Shown here piece after piece: positions 9,053 through 16,868 of a DNA stretch of 44,849 nucleotides; within the stretch, counting starts at the first letter, position 1; each line of letters opens with the position of its first letter. A model generated the notes under the pieces. The model was not told the DNA's origin and ran no database searches. It worked only from the letters and a program-made list of their open reading frames with translations. The DNA lies in assembly GCA_015231705.1 (NCBI GenBank), contig JADGBC010000009.1, positions 1-44,849 of the forward strand. The letters run 5' to 3'. Both the position numbers and the translations under genes were made by a program. This stretch comes from Desulfamplus sp. (GTDB lineage Bacteria; Desulfobacterota; Desulfobacteria; Desulfobacterales; Desulfobacteraceae).

Positions 9053-10189
9053 TCATGATAACCTGGCTCCCATGACACTTGTGAATACCTGCTCAAGCCT
9101 CGTTTGGATATCTGTCTCAACTTTGGCTTTTGAAGATTCAAGTTTGCATCCACCACGTTTCACCGAAGGGTTTGAGACGACGGCAACGCTTTTAAGACTC
9201 TTGACACGCTCAAAAAAGTCATCTTTTATCATCTCGACATACTCATAATCATCAGGAGCGATATTTAAAATGATCTCTTCCGGCTCCGGCATTGTCGCCA
9301 GGGCATTAAGTATAGATTCTCTTACTATTGTTTCATCCAGTTCGACCTTTGCAAACACAACTTTTTCAGCAATTTTGCAGATCAGCGAGAGCATTTTGGA
9401 CTCATGAGTTTTAACGGCATTGTGCCAGGCCTGATCCATTTTTTGAAAAATATCCTCAAGAGAATTGATTATTTCAAGTGCCTTTGCATCACTGACAACC
9501 CTGCCATCCTCCTCGCCCTTTTGAAAACCTGCATCATAACCCTCCTGCTCTCCTTTTTCCTGACCTGATTTATACCCCTCTTCCATGCCTCTGGCCAAAC
9601 CATCTTCATATCCTTTAGATGATCCCTCTTCCATGCCTCGAGATATACCCTCATCATATCCTTTGGCACTCCCCTGCTCAAATCCGTTTTGATAACCCTC
9701 TTCAAATCCCCGTGTAATCTCTGCAGCAGCATCGGAAGAAAGTGTTACCGCATCTTTATCTTCATGGTTAACATCGGCATTATCAATATTGTGAATATTT
9801 GCACTTTCCTTTGAATCAAGGGCACTCATCCGGTGATCTTCCATCAAATTTTCATCCAGGCGAGTTTGACTGTCTATTGTGGGTTGATCAGTCAACAAGA
9901 TCATACCACTTTTGGCAGCCATTCTGTCGTCGAAATTAGTGATACCGGTCTTAAATGGGTGGAACTCATCATCAATATCCTGCTGGGTGCTTACAGACTC
10001 TTCGTCTGAACCATAAATCCTCATGAACTCATCAGATTCGCCTGTGGGAGTCTGTTCATAAAGCACTTTAAAAGAGTCTGAATCTTCAAAATTTTCCTTG
10101 TTTTCTTTATATTTTTCGCTTCCACATTGATCAAATACTGTAACATGCCACGGGTGGAATGAGTCATCATCTTGATTTTTATCAGCCAA
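9053..10189 (-). CDS. fliH: Flagellar assembly protein FliH
   Basis: GxxxG-type repeats followed by ALEIINSLEDIFQKMDQAWHN...EKVVFAKVELDETIVRESILNAL; located between fliG and fliI. Confidence 0.85.
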   Translation of the reverse strand: MADKNQDDDSFHPWHVTVFDQCGSEKYKENKENFEDSDSFKVLYEQTPTGESDEFMRIYGSDEESVSTQQDIDDEFHPFKTGITNFDDRMAAKSGMILLTDQPTIDSQTRLDENLMEDHRMSALDSKESANIHNIDNADVNHEDKDAVTLSSDAAAEITRGFEEGYQNGFEQGSAKGYDEGISRGMEEGSSKGYEDGLARGMEEGYKSGQEKGEQEGYDAGFQKGEEDGRVVSDAKALEIINSLEDIFQKMDQAWHNAVKTHESKMLSLICKIAEKVVFAKVELDETIVRESILNALATMPEPEEIILNIAPDDYEYVEMIKDDFFERVKSLKSVAVVSNPSVKRGGCKLESSKAKVETDIQTRLEQVFTSVMGARLS

Positions 10190-10218
10190 AACAAACCTCC
10201 TCTGTCTGATGCACCAAG

Positions 10219-10318
10219 TTGATATCAGACAGATAGATACTCCTACATATATTGAACTGAGTTGTTATCAGACAAGAGACATATCCCTCTATCTGATTTA
10301 TTGACTTGATATCATACA
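10219..10318. repeat. Three direct repeats at 43-44 bp spacing, the last overlapping the fliG stop
   Basis: TTGATATCAGACA (10219), TTGTTATCAGACA (10262), TTGATATCATACA (10306). Confidence 0.7.
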
Positions 10319-11334
10319 AGCACATCATCCTTGCCCTTACCACCTAATGTAATGGTTCCATCTGCTTCAAGTTCCTTGGCTGCACGTACAATTGCCTGCT
10401 GAGCCTCTTCAACCTCAGCCAGCCTGACAGGCCCCATGGAGTCCAGATCATCCTTGAGCATCTCTCCTGCACGCTGGGACAGATTGGAAAATATCTTCTT
10501 TCTCATCTCTTCGGTTGCTGTTTTCAGAGCATATGTAAGTTGTTGTCCCTCAACCTTCTTGAGAATTTCTCTCATTGCACGATCATCAATTGCAACCAAA
10601 TCCTCAAACACAAACATCATCTTACGAATATCATCTGCCATATCCTGACTATCTTCTTCCACCTGCTCCATGATAATATCTTCTGTAGCCTTATCCACAC
10701 CATTGATAATATTCACAAGTACACCAACACCTCCAACCTTTCCACCAGGCCCGACAGCTCCGCTCAATTCCATCTTAAGTGCCTCATCAACATCACGGAC
10801 AACATCCTCAGAAATTTGACCAAGTTTTGCAATTCTAAGGGCGATATCTCCCTTTTTATCATCTGGGACCGCCATCAAAATCTCGGATGAAATTTCAGCT
10901 GGCATATGGGCAAGAATCATGGCTATTGTCTGGGGATGCTCACCCACAATATAACCGGCAAGCGTGCCGATATTGACATCTCTGCTCCAGATAAACGGTT
11001 TGGCACGCCTTTTTCTGGCAAGATCTTCAAGAACAGCGTGTGCCCTGTCACCTGGAAGGCTTTTGGTAACCACCTGCCTGAGAAATGATTCCCCTTCAAT
11101 CAGCATTTTAAGCTCACCTTCAAACTTAACCACAAAGTCCTTAGAAACCACCTCAAGCATCTCCGGCGTTATCTCATCAATACGTGACATCTCCAGGGCA
11201 ATACTGCTCATCTGGCTCTCATTCATGGTGCTGAAAATATTTGATGCGTAATCTTCACCCATAGCAATCAGAAAAACAGCAGACTTTTGTGCTCCATTCA
11301 TTTTTGCAGGATCAATTTTGCCCGCTTTGGCCAT
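10312..11334 (-). CDS. fliG: Flagellar motor switch protein FliG
   Basis: GAQKSAVFLIAMGEDYASNIFSTMNE; EHPQTIAMILAHMP; MFVFEDLVAIDDRAMREILKKV. Confidence 0.97.
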   Translation of the reverse strand: MAKAGKIDPAKMNGAQKSAVFLIAMGEDYASNIFSTMNESQMSSIALEMSRIDEITPEMLEVVSKDFVVKFEGELKMLIEGESFLRQVVTKSLPGDRAHAVLEDLARKRRAKPFIWSRDVNIGTLAGYIVGEHPQTIAMILAHMPAEISSEILMAVPDDKKGDIALRIAKLGQISEDVVRDVDEALKMELSGAVGPGGKVGGVGVLVNIINGVDKATEDIIMEQVEEDSQDMADDIRKMMFVFEDLVAIDDRAMREILKKVEGQQLTYALKTATEEMRKKIFSNLSQRAGEMLKDDLDSMGPVRLAEVEEAQQAIVRAAKELEADGTITLGGKGKDDVLV

Positions 11335-11367
11335 CAGTAACCCTCCTTATTTTCCTTACGACTTCAA

Positions 11368-13134
11368 TCATTGTCCATCTTTCTTTTCTTCCACTTCGGT
11401 CAGCCACCCTTTTATTATATTGGCCGAACGTTCAATATTGGACTTGGCCAGATAGGCTGCTTTTTCAGAAACTTTGATACTGGACAGATATATTTCTCGA
11501 TCTGCAGATGGAAGTGCGGCAATAAAGGCATCTCTCTCTTCGAGTGACATGGCATTAAGAATATCCTTCTGTGCCTGGGGATCAAGCTCAATAAACGTGG
11601 GCTCTGGCTCTTCCTCCTCTTCTTTGGCAGCCTGTTCAAGCAGCTCCATCTCCTTGGGATCGGGCTGGGGAAGTGCCGCCTGCTCCGCACTTGTCTGAAT
11701 ATCCTTTGCTGTTTTTATAATTGGTCTGATAACAAAAAGGAACAGTAAAATAATAAGCAGTACGTTTGCAATTGTTCTGCCATACTCTTTCTGCACAAAA
11801 CGCCATCCCCCGAGGTCTGGTTCAGCCTTACCCATCTCATCAATCGATGCAAAAGGAAAGCTTTCAACAGAGATTTGGTCATCCCGATCCTCATTGAATC
11901 CTACAGCTTTTCCCACAACATCTGAAAATTGCTTCATCTCTTCATCTGATCTTGGTACATAGTTTTTTACACGATTACCGCTTTCATCGGTTTTATATTC
12001 ATACTTTCCATCAATAACTGCAGCAACAGAGACTCTTCTTATAACAGCCATAGGCTTGATTGTCTCGCTTACTCTTCGGCTTATTTCATAGTTGACCGTA
12101 TCATCAGATTTTTTAACTTCTTCTATGTTTTTGGTTGCGTTTGGATCCTCATTTGTAATTGGATTTACACTGGATGGTGTTCCTTTATCTTCGCTGCCTT
12201 TACGGGCAGCCTCTGTCATCTGCTTCTTGCTTCTTATAAATGTATTGTTTTTATCTAACGGGTCATATATCTCTTCATTCATGCTGTTGGTGGTAAAATC
12301 CATATCAGAAACAACACGGACAATTGCCTTGTCTTTACCTACAACCCGTTCCAGCATGGTCTGAATACGGTCAGCAAGCTCTGTCTCATAACGCTCCTTA
12401 TATTGATACTGGGTATCTGCAAGCTTCTTTACTTTATCTTGCTCCTCTTGTTCTTTCTTCTGTGCCCTTTTATCTTCCATGGTTTTTGCTTCAAAAAGGA
12501 TTCTGCCTGTGGTATCGACAATGGTGATAAGCTCTGGTGTCAAATCCTCGATTGCACTTGCAACAAGATGGGCAATTGATGCTATCTGTTCATCTTCCAG
12601 ATCAGATTTAAGTTCAAGAAGGATTGATGCCGAAGGTTTTTTTGTCTCCTCCACAAAAACAGAATCCTTGGGCAGAACAATCATTACCTTGGCATCCTTG
12701 ACCTCTTCAAACGCACGTATAGTTCTGGCAAGTTCTCCTTGAATAGCACGCAGTTTATTTACTTTCTGAACAAACTCGGTTGTTCCGAAATCTGTTTTGT
12801 CAAAAATTTCATATCCCACACCAGAACCTTTAGGAATCCCCTCCTTTGCCAAAGCAAGACGCACATCATACACCTGGGCCTCAGGAACAAGAATAGTTTT
12901 TCCCCCATTCTGGAGTTTATAGGGGGTCTTGTTCTCTTTGAGTTTTGCAACTATGGTGGATGCATCCTCTTCTGACAGCTCTGCATAGGCGGCTTTAAAC
13001 TCTACCTTGTTTGCCCAGACAAACATGGTTATAAAACCGGAGATCATAACCAACACCAGAGAGCCCAGGGCAATTTTTTTATAAAGAGACATCTCCTTAT
13101 ATATTTTGACAACTTGTTCAAAAAAAGGATTCAT
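11368..13134 (-). CDS. fliF: Flagellar MS-ring protein FliF (ORF track start at 13170; likely start MNPFFEQ at 13134)
   Basis: VGYEIFDKTDFGTTEFVQKVNKLRAIQGELARTIRAFEEVKDAKVMIVLPKDSVF. Confidence 0.96.
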   Translation of the reverse strand: MNPFFEQVVKIYKEMSLYKKIALGSLVLVMISGFITMFVWANKVEFKAAYAELSEEDASTIVAKLKENKTPYKLQNGGKTILVPEAQVYDVRLALAKEGIPKGSGVGYEIFDKTDFGTTEFVQKVNKLRAIQGELARTIRAFEEVKDAKVMIVLPKDSVFVEETKKPSASILLELKSDLEDEQIASIAHLVASAIEDLTPELITIVDTTGRILFEAKTMEDKRAQKKEQEEQDKVKKLADTQYQYKERYETELADRIQTMLERVVGKDKAIVRVVSDMDFTTNSMNEEIYDPLDKNNTFIRSKKQMTEAARKGSEDKGTPSSVNPITNEDPNATKNIEEVKKSDDTVNYEISRRVSETIKPMAVIRRVSVAAVIDGKYEYKTDESGNRVKNYVPRSDEEMKQFSDVVGKAVGFNEDRDDQISVESFPFASIDEMGKAEPDLGGWRFVQKEYGRTIANVLLIILLFLFVIRPIIKTAKDIQTSAEQAALPQPDPKEMELLEQAAKEEEEEPEPTFIELDPQAQKDILNAMSLEERDAFIAALPSADREIYLSSIKVSEKAAYLAKSNIERSANIIKGWLTEVEEKKDGQ

Positions 13135-13217
13135 GGCAGTATTTCCCCGTTTTTTTAAATCTTGAATCACTGATCAAGTGGAAAACTACAGTCCGTAATT
13201 TAGGACGGTTTTGAAAT

Positions 13218-13290
13218 TTCTTCCAACTTTTCTTGCAACTGTTTCTTGCAGCTTCCTTACACCTGCTTCTTGCAGCTTTTTTACAACTGC
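13218..13290. repeat. 24-bp tandem repeat (about 3 units) spanning the fliE stop codon
   Basis: TTCTTGCAGCTTTTTTACAACTGC (13267), TTCTTGCAGCTTCCTTACACCTGC (13243), degenerate TTCTTCCAACTTTTCTTGCAACTG (13218). Confidence 0.85.
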
Positions 13291-13607
13291 ATGTTTATAA
13301 TCTCTTTATACGCCTCCATTGCCTTTGATTTAACCTGCATCAGAAGCCTTAAAGAGGTATCTGCCTTGCCAATTGCGAGCATACCCTCGTGAATCCCCAC
13401 TTCATCCTTCATAACTCCCTCGGTTGCCTCATCTGCTAAGTTTTGTTTTGAATTCACATCCTTGACAGCAAAATTAAGCCGCTCGGCAAAGGAGGGGTCA
13501 CGCCTTCCCACCCGAAGGTGAAGGGGCTCAGTATTCAACGAAATTTTCCCGATGCTTTTATCTATACCATTACTTATATTATTTTTAATACCTGATATGG
13601 GGGTCAT
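13281..13607 (-). CDS. fliE: Flagellar hook-basal body complex protein FliE
   Basis: FAERLNFAVKDVNSKQNLADEATEGVMKDEVGIHEGMLAIGKADTSLRLLMQVKSKAMEAYKEIINMQL. Confidence 0.93.
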   Translation of the reverse strand: MTPISGIKNNISNGIDKSIGKISLNTEPLHLRVGRRDPSFAERLNFAVKDVNSKQNLADEATEGVMKDEVGIHEGMLAIGKADTSLRLLMQVKSKAMEAYKEIINMQL

Positions 13608-13631
13608 GATAATTACCTTTATTGTTAAAAA

Positions 13632-14156
13632 TTATGATTTTCCGATCTCAAGAGCTTTAAGTATCATACTTTTTGTATTTGATAGAGCTGTAACACTTCC
13701 CTCATAAGCTCTTTTGGCCACAACCATATCTGCAACTTCGGTCAGATGATCCACGTTTGGCATCTTGACATATCCGGTGTTAGGATCAGCATCAGGATGA
13801 GCAGGATTATAAACCAGCCTGAAATCCTCTTGGGATTTTACTATTTCAACAACCTCCACACCAGTTCCGCTGCTTGGTTTGAATGGCTTGAACAGCTCTA
13901 TTGGTTTTATTTCAATATTAGCCACTCTATGTTTTTTAAAAAATTCCTCTTCCCTGATTTTTTTTTCAAGAACAGTCTCAAACTGATCAATATCTTTTCC
14001 CTTGAAGATAACCATCTGCCGACGATAAGGGCCTCCCTCATCAGTACGGGTAGTCTCCACATTAGCAAGGTTCTGAGCTATCAAATTCATTTTAGTCCGG
14101 TGTGCAGCAAGACCTGTGGCACTTACTCGCGATGCATTTAAAAGATCTGTAGCCAT
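13632..14156 (-). CDS. flgC: Flagellar basal-body rod protein FlgC (likely start MATDLLNA)
   Basis: LLNASRVSATGLAAHRTKMNLIAQNLANVETTRTDEGGPYRRQMVIF; MPNVDHLTEVADMVVAKRAYEGSVTALSNTKSMILKALEIGK. Confidence 0.95.
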   Translation of the reverse strand: MATDLLNASRVSATGLAAHRTKMNLIAQNLANVETTRTDEGGPYRRQMVIFKGKDIDQFETVLEKKIREEEFFKKHRVANIEIKPIELFKPFKPSSGTGVEVVEIVKSQEDFRLVYNPAHPDADPNTGYVKMPNVDHLTEVADMVVAKRAYEGSVTALSNTKSMILKALEIGKS

Positions 14157-14326
14157 ATTTACCACCTTCCTTTTCAATTCCACTTTATTAAATTCTTATC
14201 TCTGATTTTAGTGTTATTTTGGCAAGAGAATCTGAAAATCCTCTTTGGTTCTGGCTTGTCCAGTTTAGGTTACTGTTTTAAATTGCCTGTAATTGCAAAA
14301 AATTATCTACCAACCTCTTGAATCAA

Positions 14327-14406
14327 TTTATGTGAAAGTCTTTTAAAATAGCTGTAGTCATGGGACTTTCATTCTTCGTTGTGCCCACAAGAGCATGAGC
14401 GTTATC
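14327..14406 (+). repeat. Dispersed repeat family R1, short form (between flgB and flgC)
   Basis: TTTATGTGAAAGTCTTTTAAAATAGCTGTAGTCATGGGACTTTCATTCTTCGTTGTGCCCACAAGAGCATGAGCGTTATC; matches the other R1 copies. Confidence 0.85.
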
Positions 14407-14827
14407 TACCGCCCTCTTGAATCGAATGTTTTAAAAGAGTCATTTTTCTTAACAACATCTCGGTTGTGGAGCGATATTTGATGTTATTCTCTACAATGTT
14501 GTTCATCTCAGTATCAATATCAACAGAGTCCAGATGGTTGATATCCACAGATTCACTGATATACTCCTTTATGGAGAAAGGCTCATAAATTTCAGTTACG
14601 CCTGGAAAATGTTTAGGATTAGTCATACTCATAATTGGCGACGACGGAGGAGGAGGCTCTTCCATTGATTTTTTTAAAGTGGAGTTAAAATCAAGATCAA
14701 CAGGTTTATATCCTATTGTATTCATATTGGAGATATTTCCTGATATCAAATTGTGCCGTCTTGCAGATATATCAAGAGCATTAGAGAGCATTTTAAAGGT
14801 TGTGTCATATATTCTGGAATTGCTCAT
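14402..14827 (-). CDS. flgB: Flagellar basal-body rod protein FlgB (likely start MSNSRIYDTTF; upstream part of the ORF lies in a dispersed repeat)
   Basis: TFKMLSNALDISARRHNLISGNISNMNTIGYKPVDLDF; DIDTEMNNIVENNIKYRSTTEMLLRKM. Confidence 0.93.
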   Translation of the reverse strand: MSNSRIYDTTFKMLSNALDISARRHNLISGNISNMNTIGYKPVDLDFNSTLKKSMEEPPPPSSPIMSMTNPKHFPGVTEIYEPFSIKEYISESVDINHLDSVDIDTEMNNIVENNIKYRSTTEMLLRKMTLLKHSIQEGGR

Positions 14828-14849
14828 ACTGCCTCCTTTAAATATGTTC

Positions 14850-14944
14850 TTTATGTGAAAGTCTCTTGAAATAGCAGTAATCATGCGACTTTCATTCTTA
14901 GTTGTGGCCAAGAGCAATACCTCGCTCCGGCCGTGCCGGTTATT
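14850..14944 (+). repeat. R1 long form, upstream of flgB
   Basis: TTTATGTGAAAGTCTC...GCGACTTTCATTCTTAGTTGTGGCCAAGAGCAATACCTCGCTCCGGCCGTGCCGGTTAT. Confidence 0.9.
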
Positions 14945-15054
14945 CAGGAATTTCAATCCAACAGCAATTGCAGCAAAGCTGCTTATGTTCTTAAAAACTG
15001 GTAAAAAAACCTGGCCCTTAGAAGCAAATTTTCTATGTTAGAATAAATATATTT

Positions 15055-15092
15055 ATTCATGGACAGGTAAACTATTCATTGACTGGTAAACT
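15055..15092. promoter_or_regulatory. 19-bp tandem repeat in the region upstream of flgB, candidate activator site
   Basis: ATTCATGGACAGGTAAACT ATTCATTGACTGGTAAACT; a third ACTGGTAAA box at 14997. Confidence 0.45.
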
Positions 15093-15223
15093 CAAAGGCA
15101 ACTTATATGCCATCGCTCTTATATATTCACAATTTTTTCAGAACAGAGGCAGCCCAGTATTTAGGGAAATATTAAAATGCAGAAAGGGGGATAAAAAAGC
15201 AGGGGAATAAAAAAGAAGTTGGT

Positions 15224-16750
15224 CTATCTTTTTTCTTTGTATTCATTCAATTTGTTTCTCAAGGTTCTTACGCTGATTCCAAGCAGTTTTGCCGCGTGAG
15301 TACGATTTCCTTCAGTGTGATCAAGTGTATGATAGATCATACGCTCTTCCATATCCTTCAGAGGTGTTGGCTCAATCCCGTTGAGAACTCCGTTTAACGA
15401 TTTGTCAGGATCATCGTCTGTGTCCGAGTCTTCTGAGTCTGATATCTGCTCAGATGGCAAATCTGAATCTGATCTGCTCCGGTTAGATGAACTGCTTAAC
15501 TTAAGCTTTTTACTGCTAGGAATCCTGTTTTTGCCAGAGTCAGCAAAGTCAATATCTTCAGAAGAGTCCTCGACAAAATCTTCCATCAGCAGATCCTCCG
15601 GTTGAATCAGATCATCTTCAGCAAGCAGGACAGCCCTGTGAATTATATTTTCAAGCTCTCTGACATTTCCGGTAAATTTTTGGGAACTCAAGATCTCAAA
15701 AGCTTCAGGCGTCATTCCTTTGACATCTCTTGCGTCAATATTACTGTACTTTTTTATGAAATATTCACAAAGCAGCTTCAGATCTCCTGTCCGTTGCCGA
15801 AGCGGGGGGATGGTCAGAGGGATGGTATTAAGACGGTGATATAGATCCTCCCTGAACTCACCACGACTGATGGTCTCTTTTATATCACGGTTCGTTGACG
15901 CGATAATTCTGACATCTATTTCGACAGGCTCAGTACCCCCAAGCCTGTCGACAATTTTTTCCTGAACAACCCTTAGCAGCTTTGACTGAAGATGATACTG
16001 CATTTCAGTTATCTCATCAAGAAAAAGAGTACCATAGTTGGCAAGCTCAAACTTACCCTCTTTTCTTGATATCGCTCCTGTAAAAGCTCCTTTTTCATGA
16101 CCAAACAACTCGCTTTCAAGAAGATTTTCAGGCAGGGCTGCACAGTTAATTGCTACAAAAGGCATGGTATTTCTTCGGCTGTTCTGGTGGATAAAACGGG
16201 CAAAAAGCTCTTTGCCTGTACCGCTCTCACCCTGAATCAAGACAGACGCAGTACTGTCAGCCACACGCTTTGCAAGATTCAAAACTCTCTGCATACCCTT
16301 ATCACTGGTTATAATATCAACAACTGCCTGTTTATTTGAACTGACAGTTTTCCTTGAATCAATGGCACTCTTTTCAAGTTGACTTTTTTTAGAATAGAGT
16401 CTTTTAACAGACAGTTCAAGTTGCTCCAGAGAGAGAGGTTTGACGATGAAATCAAAAGCACCATGTTTCATCAGTTCCACTGCCTCCTCAACCAGAGGTT
16501 CTTGCGAAATAATCATCACTTCTGTAAGAGGATTACTATTTTTAACCTTTTTAAGGAAATCAAGAGCAGCAAAACCAGGAGTATCAATATCAGCGATCAC
16601 AAGTATAAAATCTTTGTCCAGAGTGGCTGCAAGTGCATGAAAGCCATCCTGTATGGAATCCACTTTACATCCTGTATCTTCAAGAAATCTGGTAATCTCC
16701 ATACGTTCCCTGAAATCATGCTGTATAATCAGAATCCTCTGTTCAACCAT
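15224..16750 (-). CDS. Sigma54-dependent response regulator, NtrC/FlrC type (receiver + AAA + Fis HTH); likely start MVEQRILIIQ
   Basis: Receiver DFILVIADIDTPG; GESGTGKELFARFIH; GAFTGA; Fis-like HTH NRTHAAKLLGISVRTLRNKLNEYK. Confidence 0.93.
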   Translation of the reverse strand: MVEQRILIIQHDFRERMEITRFLEDTGCKVDSIQDGFHALAATLDKDFILVIADIDTPGFAALDFLKKVKNSNPLTEVMIISQEPLVEEAVELMKHGAFDFIVKPLSLEQLELSVKRLYSKKSQLEKSAIDSRKTVSSNKQAVVDIITSDKGMQRVLNLAKRVADSTASVLIQGESGTGKELFARFIHQNSRRNTMPFVAINCAALPENLLESELFGHEKGAFTGAISRKEGKFELANYGTLFLDEITEMQYHLQSKLLRVVQEKIVDRLGGTEPVEIDVRIIASTNRDIKETISRGEFREDLYHRLNTIPLTIPPLRQRTGDLKLLCEYFIKKYSNIDARDVKGMTPEAFEILSSQKFTGNVRELENIIHRAVLLAEDDLIQPEDLLMEDFVEDSSEDIDFADSGKNRIPSSKKLKLSSSSNRSRSDSDLPSEQISDSEDSDTDDDPDKSLNGVLNGIEPTPLKDMEERMIYHTLDHTEGNRTHAAKLLGISVRTLRNKLNEYKEKR

Positions 16751-16777
16751 AACAATCAAGCATCCTCTATTCTGCCA

Positions 16778-16858
16778 TATAACAAACATGCCCTGATGGA
16801 CACAACTAAAAATAAAAAATTCCATTATTACAACTACTTAAAAAGATCTACATACAAC
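16778..16858 (-). repeat. R1 short form, degenerate, upstream of the NtrC-type gene
   Basis: ATAACAAACATGCCCTGATGGACACAACTAAAAATAAAAAATTCC...; resembles the copy at 43341. Confidence 0.55.
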
Positions 16859-16868
16859 AAAAGGGGCA

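Noticed and set aside
14828-14956. N-terminal extension of FlgB (MKFLNNRHGRSEVLLLATTKNES...)
   Set aside because: Translation of an R1 element; similar artefacts extend the NtrC-type and DUF134 ORFs. Internal starts chosen.
14945-15020. Sigma54 -24/-12 promoter upstream of flgB
   Set aside because: TGGCCCTTAGAAGCA has wrong GG-GC spacing and orientation; no acceptable TGGCAC-N5-TTGC match found by eye.
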